A stretch of 64,000 bases of DNA from Trifolium pratense (GCF_020283565.1 NC_060059.1:28159838-28223837); one strand, 5' to 3'. Shown: positions 33,879 through 45,337, counted from the stretch's first letter. The notes: a model not told the origin generated them from the sequence alone. Translations and numbers: made by a program.

Positions 33879-34217
33879 ATGGAAAACGATTCCCCTTCAT
33901 CACAATTGAATGGCAGTTGGAAACGGTAAAAGCTTTCATTCTATCATAGTTCATTATTTTCTATTGATTCAGCTACTATATTTCTTTTTATCAGAAAAAA
34001 AAAAAACCACAGGATGATTATATATATTATTTTGCTTACCTATATTTTCTTGGTTATTTATTTCAATAATATTATATATCTATATTTATTGTGTCTTTGT
34101 TTTTTCGAATGCTAACAATTATTTTGTCTTGAATTAAGATATGGGGAACATGATGAAGATATAGATTTTTTGAATGTGTCCAAAGTGCAAAGTCATTTGC
34201 AACTACAATATTTGTAA
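33879..34217 (+). pseudogene. Candidate gene 5' part, copy B, with stop
   Basis: Counterpart of 23218-23588: the same ATG, short first exon and second exon. The last codon before the GTAAGT donor is TAA (34215-34217) where copy A has CAA. If the copy A model is a gene, this copy is truncated after 41 codons. Function unknown. Confidence 0.25.
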
Positions 34218-34587
34218 GTAAGTTGTGGCCGGTTTTAATGTGTTTTTATTATTTTTTTGTTGTGGTTTTTATTTTGTACAATTTTGTGTTAAAGTAATAC
34301 ACAAATAAGAAAATTTAAGAATCTTGAAATGAACCCTTGCGATGAAAAGAAGATGAAGTACTTCAAGATTGTTACTAACAATAATTTTACATATTCAAAA
34401 AAAAATGTACATTAAGTCAAAAAAAAAAAAGTACATAGTTGTCCACTTCAAGAGAATTTAATATTTGATTGTTGTAGTAAATAAAAATTAACAAAAATTT
34501 TAGTCAAACGAAAATAGTAAATGTTTTTGTAAAGTAACGAGAGCCTAATATTTTAGGTGTTTGTTTCTTATCAAAGAAGAACCAGCA

Positions 34588-35170
34588 TGGAGCAATGACA
34601 TGTCACAACATCTAGTGACGGTCTAGTTTTTACTTTTCGTTGGGATAGAAACAGAAATGTTTATGAAATGTATCGTCATAGAAAAGGTGAGATCCAAACT
34701 TTATTCATCGGTGAAGATTGGGACACATTTATAACTAAGATAGTCACCTCATTTTTCATGAAAATAAGAGCCATCTGAGTCGGTACTTTGGAAGAAAAAA
34801 CCTTGAAAGAATTAGGATGGGAGAAGGAGCACCAAACTCTATATGTTCCATTTGCCTTGAAAAGCTTATATATATGACCCAACTAGAACCTCATCGAGAC
34901 AAATGGAACATATAGAGTCTGATACTCCTTCATCAATTCTAATTCTTTCAAGATTTTTTCTTTCAAAGTACCGACTCTGATTGTTGTTGTTTTCATGAAA
35001 AATGAGGGCACCATCTAGATTGTAAATATCTCAATCTTCACTTATGAATAAAGGAGGTTGGTTCTCACTTTTCTATGTGGATACATTTCATAAACATTTC
35101 TGTTTTTATTCCAACGAAAAGTCAAAATTATTCCATCATTAGATGTTGCGACTCATTGTTGCTCAATTAT
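34588..35170. repeat. Long imperfect hairpin (foldback) element, copy B
   Basis: Arms extend from gagcaatgacatgtcacaac to gcgactcattgttgctc, with inverted matches through the whole length, centred near 34890. This copy keeps the outer arm segment that copy A lost. Transcribed, it would fold into a hairpin of about 280 bp per arm. Confidence 0.72.
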
Positions 35171-36712
35171 GGTTCTTTCTCGAAGTGATACTTGCACTAA
35201 GATAAGAGGATTAAGCAAGAAAAAATGTATTAACGCAAGAAAACAAGAAAGAAATGATAATGTAGTGGCACATAAACAGCCCAATTAGCCCTTTTGGAGC
35301 CAACTAAATTTGGCTTGAGGATATACCTTACCAAAGCTGCTGACATTGTATCTGATTCTTACTTTAATCAGTTGAATTTTGAATTAATTTTTTTTTATCA
35401 CGTGTAAATTTGCACATGTTAAGAAGTTTGAAATAGTAAATTTATATTGAGACTTGTTCATTTTATATTAAAAAATGTAATCTTTTGGTAAATAATTGTT
35501 GTTTTTCAATAAAAAAGTTACTACAATTTAATTGTTTTAACATGTGCAATATTGTACATGTTAAACAAACTCTAAAAAAACATCAAACAAAGACAAACTC
35601 TTGATTGTTTTTTATTTCTTTTCATTTAAATCCAATAAAAAATAATATGAACAACAATTCTTTTTTAATAAGTAAACATATGATTAAAAAAAATGACAAT
35701 AAAATATAAAAAATATAAATAAATACTTAAAACTCTAACATCAATTGATAATACTTAATCCTAATTTGAATAACAAATAATGTTGTTCTTCCGTATATGG
35801 ACCTGCAAATAAAGATTTATAACTCAAAATTAGTACAATTTTCTGATTGTAGAATTAAACTTGAATATTTTATCCACTCATCTGTTCCCAATCCAGATGT
35901 TATTTATCCCTCGTAGTCATCTTCATCAGTCTCTGCAAGAATCCAAATAGTAAATAAAAGTTACAAAGATAGATGAATAATATTTTGGCTTCTTAAAAAG
36001 AAGTTTACAATTTCTACCAAAAAAAAAGTTTACAAAATATTATTGACTTTAGAGAAGAAAATGATTTCTCTTTTTTATGTTGAATCCTCTTATTGTAGCC
36101 TAACACAAGTAAACAAAATACCTGCAAAGAAAAACAAATAAAATTTAGATTTCATTCCACTTGAGAGCAACAAAAATTATATTGAACAAATAAATAAGAA
36201 ATAACCAACAATAGCAATAGATTTTTTATTTAAAAAAAACAACCAACAATAGCAATAGATAGAAAAAAAAGTAGTGATTATGTCAAAAAAAAAAAAAGAA
36301 GAGTAGTGAAGGTGAGAAGAGAAGAGAAAATAGAGAAGGGCGCTGAGACACTCAATGACCCTCACTCTTACATGTTGACCCGTATATATAGAAACTATAG
36401 TAGATTTTTGGTCCTTAATTTTTGAAATTTCCATCCATTTCAGCATTGATTTAATTTAATCAATATATATTCCAAAAATGAGTTGGTCAATAATAAAAAA
36501 TTTCCATACGTAAAATTTCAATTGTATCAAAATATTAATATATAGACATTTGTTCATAAAACCTGATTGAGCAATTTCTATAAAAAAAACTCTTGTGGGA
36601 TATATAAAAAAAATATATTACATAAAAAAACTCCATTGTTTGGTATATATAAAATTTCATATATAATACTTTCACAAAAAAAAAATTCATGTATAATATT
36701 ATGTATTATATT

Positions 36713-36730
36713 AATATATATATATATATA

Positions 36731-36782
<52 letters not shown>
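36713..36782. repeat. (AT)n microsatellite
   Basis: About 70 bp of AT with two ttaata interruptions. Confidence 0.9.
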
Positions 36783-36787
<5 letters not shown>

Positions 36788-37153
36788 GAGATATAATTAT
36801 TTATATTTGAATTTGAGTTATTTCCTTTTAATTTTTTTTAATAGGTGCATTAAATACGATTTATAAACAATAATTGAAAAATGATTGAATTTTCAAATTA
36901 GCCAAAAAATTTAAGTAAAATGATATCATCATGTATTAGAGAAATTGCAAAGGCCTTCATAGTTAGCCGCGTAGGAATTGGAGAAATATTAGAATGCCAC
37001 ATAAGACATGAATCAATGAAATGATGCCACATAAAAATAAGACTATGAGAGAGAAACTCATAAACATATAAATAATAGATTTGCTTATAAAAAAAATATA
37101 TATGTATAAGTCATCATTATTTTCATTATGTTTGTTGATTAGGGCAAAAAGAA

Positions 37154-37807
37154 GGCTCGGTCTAGGGTGGGGAAATGGGATAGGTCTCCCATGGTAGGAG
37201 ACTTATTTTTACCCTTAGATTAAGAAGGTTTACAATAGACTCTAATAAAGTTCCCACATAATAGTTTTTTCTCTTTCACCTTTCTTCTCTCAACCCCTTT
37301 CCTTGTTTCTGCAACAACACCAAATTTTAATGGAGCACACAACCTCTCAAATATTAAGTGAATTTTAAGCAAACTTTGGGTGAATATATGATTAAAGATT
37401 GTGTTAAATAAGTTTCAAAATAATCGTTTTTTTATTTTTCCCAATTTTTTTACTCAGTTTGTCATTGTTATGTTTTCAACCTTAAATTTAGTCCCCTGGC
37501 TTCAATAAAAACAGAAATTTGTAGAAGGTTATTGTTGCATCTCAATCAATTTTGCAGAAAATCGTTGCAGATTTATCCGGGTCGTTGCAAAAGAAAAATT
37601 CCTCTGTCTGTAATCTTTGTGCTTTTGATATTGAAGAGTAACTATGGTGGATTGGTGGAGGAGAATACACAGACAACAAAGTGTTTGTTTGTTACAGTAA
37701 AAAAAAAAAGTAAATGATATGGTACATGCAGGAGTACGGTGCACATGCAAAAAAATTGATAACCCACCGTGGGAGACCTATCCCACTTCCCCACCCTAGA
37801 CCGAGCC
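37154..37807. mobile_element. Mutator-like non-autonomous element (654 bp)
   Basis: Terminal inverted repeats of about 40 bp: GGCTCGGTCTAGGGTGGGGA at the left and its complement at the right, followed inward by ggtctccca. Flanked by caaaaagaa (37145-37153) and caaaaagat (37808-37816), a 9-bp duplication with one mismatch. No transposase. Confidence 0.75.
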
Positions 37808-38150
37808 CAAAAAGATTACCGGAATTCTAATTAGTGCAAGGGATTTAAAGATTATTAACTGATTGTGATTGAATACATATGTCACTCCTTTCGCTAATTA
37901 TCCTTCACTTTTTGTAGACTTTAACCCTTTTTATGTTTCGTCAAAAAAAAAAGGACTTAGTTATTAAAACAAAAAGAAAACATCACAATTTGGTAAATAA
38001 TGAGGAGGCAAAAGGAATAAGTAAATAAACCCTTGGTTATATCTATCACAAATCTGATGAGGCAAAGGTTAATAATTTAAAGTACCAAATACAAAATAAG
38101 ATGAAGAAATTGTTACACCATTTGGTAATATATTCTAAAATTTAAAATTG

Positions 38151-38696
38151 TTAAACACGACTTGGTGGAGCAGGAGAATCAGAAGAGCCTTTGCTCGGTG
38201 CTGATGGTGGAACAGGGCCTTTTGGCAGCATTCCAAAATATAAATTTGTTGGATGATGTAGTGGAGGTGGAGAGGCAGAAATTCCTCCGCTAGGTCCTGA
38301 TGGCGGAACTGACCCTTTTGGCAGCATTCCAAAATTCAAGTTTGTTGGATGGTGTAGTGGAGGTGGAGAGGCAGAAATTCCTCCGCTAGGTCTTGATGGC
38401 GGAACTGGCCCTTTTGGCAGCATTCCAAAATATAAATTTTTTGGATGATGTAGTGGAGGTGGAGAGGCAGAAATTCCTCCGCTAGGTCCCGATGGCGGAA
38501 CTGGCCCTTTTGGCAGCATTCCAAAATTCAAATTTGCGGAATGATGTGGTGGAGGTGGAGAATTAGAAGAGCCTCTACTAGGTCCTGAAGGCGGAACAGG
38601 CCCTTTTGGGGGCATTCCAAATTTCAAATCAGCCACGACAAGAGACAAAAATAAAAAAGACATAGTAACGACCAAATAAACCTTTAAAATTTCCAT
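38151..38696 (-). CDS. Secreted precursor with five tandem IDA-like peptide motifs
   Basis: An intronless frame of 181 residues. Residues 1-22 form a signal peptide (MEILKVYLVVTMSFLFLSLV, then VA before the likely cleavage site), so the product enters the secretory pathway. Five motifs of form FGM(L/P)PKG(P/S)VPPS(G/R/A)PS start at residues 26, 58, 90, 122 and 154, an exact 32-residue period. Linkers are Pro/His/Ser-rich (ASPPPLHHP). The motif matches the EPIP region of IDA and IDA-like abscission peptides (LPKG.PIPPSxPS), whose hydroxyprolinated form is sensed by HAESA-type receptor kinases. Known members usually have one motif and end KRHN; here the ends are RGSSN, KGSSD or GGISA. A TATA-like element (tttatat, minus strand) lies about 70 bp upstream. 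The alternative is a structural proline-rich wall protein. Confidence 0.72.
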   Translation of the reverse strand: MEILKVYLVVTMSFLFLSLVVADLKFGMPPKGPVPPSGPSRGSSNSPPPPHHSANLNFGMLPKGPVPPSGPSGGISASPPPLHHPKNLYFGMLPKGPVPPSRPSGGISASPPPLHHPTNLNFGMLPKGSVPPSGPSGGISASPPPLHHPTNLYFGMLPKGPVPPSAPSKGSSDSPAPPSRV

Positions 38697-39846
38697 CTTT
38701 CTTCTCTGAAATTTTGGTCTGGAAAAACAAAGTATATTTGAGATTTAGGTTTGGCAAAACAACATATAAATAAGGACAACAATAAATAAGGACAACTAAT
38801 ATGAGATTTTGGCAAAAAAAATCTTGATGATTTTATGAGATTTTGTTGGACTATATTGATTTTGTTAGATTTTAAAGACTTTTTTTACAAGACTTTTTTA
38901 CAATCAAGATTTTTAATACATGATTTGATTGGATTTTGAGAGATTTTTTTCAAAAGACTTTTTACAATAAGATTTCATAATACTTTATATATTATGAAAG
39001 TTTTGTATATTTGGAAAATTTTAAAAGAATCAATAAATTTTAATAAAAGAAATTATATTTTTTTGGAATGCAAATATTTAAACAAGAAAATAAAAATAAA
39101 AAATCCTTACTTTTTTTTTTTACATATATGTTTCTAATCACCAATAAAAAGATCACCACCAACACCAATAAAAAATCCAAAATTTTTCAGCTTTTAAATA
39201 GATGGAACAATAAAAAAATATGTAGCTAGCTATATACCGTCAATAACCATACAAGATCCTAATTCCTAAAATAATGTTACACAAACATAAACCTAGTCAA
39301 TTAGTCAAGCATCATTCATATAAAAAAACATAACCTAATCTAGCATCAACAACGACAAGTAAGGAAAAAAATGTGACAATAAAACTTACCTCACCTATAC
39401 TGTCCCTTCCTTCCTCTTTTTCCAAAAAACAATATGATTCTCACCAAATTTGTCCTCAGTCACAAAGTAGGCTTATTTATAGGTATTTCAACGTGTCATG
39501 GATATGGAAGGAATAAAATAAAATAGGAAGAAAATGATTGTTACCCGTATTTATTTTTCTACCAGCTATGTATATATGCATGTGTCTGAGCTATTCCATT
39601 TTTCCATAGGCAACACGTTTGTTTAAAAAAACAATATTGTTTTCGTCATTGAATCTTTAATTAGAGATCATTTATAATTTTATTTTTTTAAAAAAAAAAA
39701 GAAAAAAAAGAAAAGAGATCTTTAATAATTTTATTTCTGAATAATAAAAGGTAGTAATATTTATTTGATCTTGATTAAAAAAATATTTATTTGTTCTTAA
39801 CCAATCATTAGTTAGTACCGTGGTGATTGACGTTGGACTTGTAGAT

Positions 39847-40255
39847 AACTTTTAAGTTTTATTCGAGATTTCTTTGGTGTTATTTTAATCCCGTTTTAGT
39901 GCGGAGTATTTGTTTTGTTTATCCCGTCTTAGTACGGTGTTTGTTTCGTCTTTGTATGGTGTTTGTTCTTTTGTTCAGATTTGTAGGTTTGTTTCGATTC
40001 AAATTCAGTGTAGATTCAATGACTTTAGCATCATCAACGTTGCAGATCCGAATACATGATTATTCCGGACATTTGAAGTTTGTCAAATCAATAGTAGGCT
40101 TTGATATTATGCCGTTTTATGCTATTAACTCGGATGCTGTGAGCATGTTTGCAGATTCATCCTTATTAGTTTTTAGCGAAATTAAATATGTAATGATTTC
40201 GATTGATGTATTTCCTATGAATTTGAATGAATGAATGAATATTATTGTTTTTGAG
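39847..40255 (+). repeat. Dispersed repeat family R, copy 4
   Basis: Same order of words as copy 3. This copy continues into gaatgaatgaatgaatatta, then tttttgagtaaaaaaaaac, a tail like that of copy 2. Its first part lies across the 4.2-kb block, ending near 35631. Confidence 0.6.
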
Positions 40256-40581
40256 TAAAAAAAAACTTATTCTATCATTACTTTAATTATTTTTTAATTG
40301 CTATTTTTCGACCGTAGTTTGGATGAGTATTTATAAATGGTTGAAGATGAAATTTATTTCTCATGAGAAAGTTTAGATTCATTTCAATTCCTTTGGTGGT
40401 TTGGTGAGAAACACGAAAGGAATTAAGACTTGTCATTTAATTTGGTTAGTTACTACTTGGAGTATTTGAAGACTACATAATAGTATTTTGTTCTGAGTAG
40501 AAGTTACAAATTTGTCTTCTCTAGTTAATCAGATTATCAGTATTTCCTGGTTTTGGTTTTGTCTTCTCTTGTTATTTTTGA

Positions 40582-40611
40582 CTAGATATTTCACCCGTGT
40601 GATGCACGGGT
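40582..40611 (-). mobile_element. Helitron-like 3' terminus, copy B
   Basis: Same hairpin-plus-CTAG structure as at 25607, kept unchanged in the second copy. Confidence 0.4.
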
Positions 40612-41599
40612 ATTACACAGGTGAATATTGTGGATTTTGTGGTAACAACACATTTTTTATTTGATTGAATAATACATATATAAACCTGCATAATATATCC
40701 AATATACTGATGTGAACAAATAATAGCTAAAGGAAAACCAATTATGAATATACAAACAATTATTAGACAAACATGATATGGAGAAAAATGAACAGTTTAA
40801 ATCCATATTATACTTTCCAAAGAGTAGTATCAACAACAATGAGATGATGAATAGAGAAGAGATGAAATTAAAATAAATACAAAACAAACACAATTTGAGT
40901 TTTTCCAAGACAACTTTAAAATACACAAAAAAGAAATAAAATGGAATAAGCTACCTATGAATTCAAACAAAAGGTTAAATTGGTTAATTGTTCTTCAAAA
41001 GGAATAGTCTCCTTTATTATGACATAATATTAAATAAATTTAATTTCTCAAAGTATCATAAGGGAAGTAATAATCTATAAAAAATTTAACTAAACATCAA
41101 GTGATTCATTTGATTCACAACTTATTATGTTCTTCCAATTTATCCCTGAAAATTCTTCTTTTTTTCTTCTTAACCTTCTTCATAACTCATTGTCCATTCC
41201 AAAATTGTTGAAGTGACTCTTCATCTATCAAGTCATAAAATAATTAAATTGAAAGAAAAAATTACTCTTATTTGAAGTTAGAAAACTTATAAGACACTTA
41301 GAAATAATGTACTCAATAACCTGTAGCAGTTACCTCACTTTTTTGCACCAGTAGCAGTTGTTCACTCCTTACACTTAGCTAAAACGCTCCAAAAGTTCTG
41401 CATTATGCAGGAAAAAAAATCTGCAATAAAAAACAGTCTCCAATGCAGAAACTTTGTTTTTTCAAACAAAGCATCCAAGTTGAAATCAACAAATACATCA
41501 AAAACCACAGATTTATCAAAGAATAAATAACTCCAAATTACAAATTAACCACTAAATAGAATACATATCTGATCCAAGACTTGAGAAGTTTTCCCAATG

Positions 41600-41661
<62 letters not shown>

Positions 41662-42625
41662 ATTAAAAATTTAAAAAAAAAGAGTGGAAAATTCAAATTC
41701 TAAAAACTTGCATTGGTTGGGATGCAAAAAGAATATGTCTTAGCTATCTAATGTTTCCTGCAAATGCAAAACTTCGAGGGAGTCAACAATGATTGAATAA
41801 TGAAGACTATATCCAAACTTGAATCTCCAATAGTAGGGACAACATCAATCTAATTGAAGACTAAACAAATTAATAAAATAATTTGTACCCTATAAGTCAA
41901 ATAAATTAAAATCCTTTTAGATATTGAAATTAGTAACAAATAAAGAAAAATGTCAAAAGGATAAAGCAATATACATCTCAAAAGCAAAGAAACCGGTGAG
42001 CAAATGCGGCAAGATATTCATGGACGACAGTGAGATAAATGGGGAGGACCGGTGCCACACATACAATCATATGATATAATAGGTATACTTACTTCATCAA
42101 GATAAAATTCAACATAATAAGTTTGATACTTGATTCGACAATAATTAACGTATTTCTCCAAGCCAGTTATTGGATTTTGATCCAATGGTGCTATGTATTT
42201 AATAACAACAACAACAAAAATCATCAATAAATATAAAACAGAGCGAGAATGATTAGTTAGAACACATAAAAGAGAGATGAAAGCAATAAAAACATTTTAA
42301 ACAACGTAGCGCAAGTTGAGTTTCTCTATTTTGATGATCCATATTGGCAATGAAAACAGAAAACACGTGAAACTTCATCTATATATTGATGTGTTTTTAA
42401 TTAATGATTTTTATTTAACAAAAAAAATGAATATGTATAAAACGGGGAAAAAATCGGGTTTTTAATAAAAAAATGTTAAAAAAACGCAGCAACATATTTG
42501 ATTTTGTAGATGGAAAAAAAATTTGTTTTTGTTTTTAGAAAGAAAAATAAAACGTATCAAGTTTAAAAAGAGTGCATTTACATGATGTTGATTACTTCTT
42601 GTTACAAAATTATTTCAACATATTT
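40612..42625. other. Non-coding region, copy B
   Basis: Collinear with copy A. AT-rich, with an (AT)n tract at 41602-41659. Small ORFs are not shared with copy A. Confidence 0.4.
41602..41659. repeat. (AT)n microsatellite, copy B
   Basis: About 58 bp, shorter than in copy A. Confidence 0.95.
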
Positions 42626-42740
42626 GATATGGCTTATTGGTAAGTATATAAAGAAATATAACTAAAAGTTCATGAGTTCGAATCCTGTTATCCGGATTCA
42701 AAAATCTAATACAATCTAAAATCAAGAATCAATCTTTTGT
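42626..42740 (+). repeat. tRNA-derived SINE-like sequence, copy B
   Basis: Same A-box (tggcttattggtaag) and B-box (gttcgaatcc) layout as copy A at 27718, with a shorter tail. Confidence 0.45.
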
Positions 42741-43094
42741 GAAAGAAAAAAATAAAAATCAAGAATCAATCAATACAAACCTAACATAAATCGCAATGGA
42801 TTTGATTAGATTAGAGATTGAGATTTTAGTTATTTATTACTGTAATTATTATTTTTATCGGTAGACGAAAGAACCAAAATTTGACGGATTTGATTGTATA
42901 AATTTCCAATCAATAAATCTAGGATACAAAGGAGTACTGGTTAAGTAATAAATACAGTTTAAGAAGTGAAGAAACAAAAAGTTTCTCATAAAATTTTCTT
43001 ATATAAGTGCAAAGAGTAAGTACAAGTGAAGAAACGAGTAGAGTGGATACCAATTTTTTTTTTTTTTTTATTTAGTGCGATTGATTAAAAGACA

Positions 43095-43990
43095 ATGATG
43101 CAAGATGAAAGGAACAAGGTGGTAATGGAAAAGTTGAAAAAATCACTATTGTTTCGTATGGTAGCAATCAACCCTAATTCTAGCTCCATCATCAATTCTT
43201 CAATCGTCTCCTCTTTCATTGACAATCGTTTTCCACAAGTTTTCAAATCCTTCGACGCCCCCACTCACCCTCCTTATGAGTTGGTATGTAACTCTCTTAA
43301 TTTCATATAAAGTCAGTTTATGTTATTTTCTAATGTCTTGGAAAGTTAACGAGTTTTATTTAAGGATGAAATGTTTGGAATAATCGAAGTTTGATTGAAA
43401 AAAATTGTAATATTTTACACTAGTGCAAAAAACACATTTTAAATCACACATTTTAAATCGGGTGCTATCCACATGATTTAAAGCCTTGAAAATATAGGAC
43501 ACGGCAATTGGCTCCAGGAACCGATTTAAATAGCCTCCAGGAACCTATTTAAAAAGTCTTTTTTCCACTAGTGTTATTAACTTTCAGCCAAATTTTGAAT
43601 TATCAATACCTTTGACTCATAAATGGAGGATTAAAACTAAAGATTAACATTAAGTCTATTTTTTCTGCTTTTATTTATTTCAATTAAATTAAATATTCTT
43701 AAAAGTTTTTATTTTTTGGGTGAATGTAGATGATAAAGAAAGCAATGAAGGAGTTGAACGAAGAATATGGGTCGACTGAGGAAGCAATTTCTGGGTTTAT
43801 AAGAAGCGAATACGGCGAAGATTTACCATGCGCCCACACAACTATTCTTCATATTCAGTTGAGGAAGCTTTGTATGGCTGGGAAACTTGGCTTTAAGAAG
43901 GGGAAATATGTTCTTGATTTTGAAAATAATGAGCCTAAGATGACACTAAAAAGTTATAAGAAGAAGAAGATGAAGCAGACCAGGATTTGA
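43095..43990 (+). CDS. Linker-histone (H15) domain protein, copy 3 (duplication B)
   Basis: Exons 43095-43283 and 43730-43990 encode 149 residues, almost identical to copy 2 (for example HPPYEL instead of HPPYQL, and EPKM instead of EAKM in the tail). Domain layout: N-terminal extension 1-57, H15 winged helix from residue 58, short Lys-rich tail. The intron, 446 bp against 287 bp in copy 2, is lengthened by a CACTA MITE that leaves both splice sites untouched. The TATA box cttatataag is at 42998-43007. Expected to be as functional as copy 2. Role inferred from the domain only: nuclear DNA/chromatin binding. Confidence 0.85.
43418..43573. mobile_element. CACTA-type MITE in the intron of H15 copy 3 (156 bp)
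   Basis: Termini CACTAGTGCAAAAAA and the complement of CACTAGTGGAAAAAA, flanked by TTA on both sides (43415-43417, 43574-43576). Copy A has the empty site with a single TTA in the corresponding intron, so the 3-bp duplication typical of CACTA elements is demonstrated. Confidence 0.9.
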
Positions 43991-44235
43991 TAGAACAAGA
44001 CACTGTCCGATTGAAAACGCAATGACAAACACAAAAACTCAAAAGTTGGTTAAATAAATTTCATATATTTAGTTGCTTATATATTTTTTGGTTTTCACCA
44101 GATAGTATTGGACCATTTAATCTAGTTCGAGAGTCAGTTCTATCATAAAATAGTTTCAACTTCTACCGATCGCAGTTACAGAGTATCGAATTAGTCGCAA
44201 TAGAACTAATTAATACGTATCATTTAACTTTAATG

Positions 44236-44682
44236 CTCATATACACTAGATTGTTATATCTTATTTTGTTGTTCTGTTAATAATAATAATAATGCCATTA
44301 TTTTATTTTTAAGTAAGTGTTACTATTATTGTAAAAAAAAGAAAAGTAAATGTTATTTTTTTTTCTAGTTTAATGGATATTTTAAAAAGATTAAACTTAC
44401 ATACATCGGTGTACCTAACCAGTACTCGGTGTACTTTGATAAAATAAAATATTTAAAAATTTGTAATATAATATTGTTAAAATATAAATGAAACTATTGT
44501 GCTATTTTTTGGAAAACTTATTAAATGAATAAATTTGATTATAATTATCAATGATAAACTATCCAATTTTTTGTGTATTTGTCACAAATAATTGTCCCAT
44601 GTATATTTTTTAATAAAAAATTAGAAATTTGATTAGAAATATTTAGGATAATTTAGTAAATTTGTTAGTAATTAACTTTATT

Positions 44683-44747
<65 letters not shown>

Positions 44748-45337
44748 AGTTAATAGTATATTTTGTTTATGAAAAGTATTGTTTATGCTTCTATTTCTAT
44801 ATTTCTAATTTTATGCATGTTCATCTTATTTTTTTTATAATTTTTTTATTGACTATTTTATTCTTTTTATTAATAGATTATTGAATTGATCGTATTAATC
44901 TGTTTTATTGCTATTTTTATGAGTATATATTGTTCTATTTTGTTCCAATCTATAATCTGTTTAGTTTCTATTTTTAAGCATATCATCTTTTTTTTTTGTA
45001 TTTATATTATTTTCTTTCTATATATATATATAGTGAATTTTTTTTTATAAGGCGAAGAACATCTAGACATCATGCGACAAAACAGACTACATCCTCATCT
45101 AATGCCTATATCTCTTTATTAATATATTAAAAAAAGAAAAAATATTTACAAAAAAAATGGGGGACATAGACCTAACCCAGTGAGTCCAATGACTATGAAA
45201 CCAATATCCACTGCTAGTTAATCCTAGAAGACAAACTAAAGTCCTAAAAATTTCAAGCAAATGAACCGACCATCAACACGAAAACGGTTCACGTACCCTC
45301 TACTTATAAATATATTAGTAGTAGATATATAAGGTTA
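44236..45337. other. Non-coding region with a possible LINE 3' tail, copy B
   Basis: Collinear with 31147-32215. Includes the expanded (ATT)n tract and the same gggggacatagacctaaccc stretch. No coding frame. Confidence 0.3.
44685..44744. repeat. (ATT)n microsatellite expanded in copy B
   Basis: About 19 units here against about 8 in the corresponding place of copy A (31597-31620). Confidence 0.9.

Larger units (their letters stand above)
35632..39846. other. 4.2-kb block present only in duplication B
   Basis: Left of 35631 copies A and B agree (to tttatttctttt.atttaaat), and they agree again from 39847 (ttttaagttttattcgag). In copy A the two sides are joined by about 20 bp that belongs to repeat family R. 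The block holds AT-rich DNA (35632-37153), a Mutator-like element, the IDA-like gene and its flanks (38700-39846, no other gene seen). No terminal inverted repeats or target duplication were found at the block ends. Confidence 0.8.

Noticed and set aside
35895..35945. Minus-strand acidic C-terminus-like exon (ETDEDDYEG) after a possible splice acceptor
   Set aside because: No further exons could be joined; too short to support a gene.
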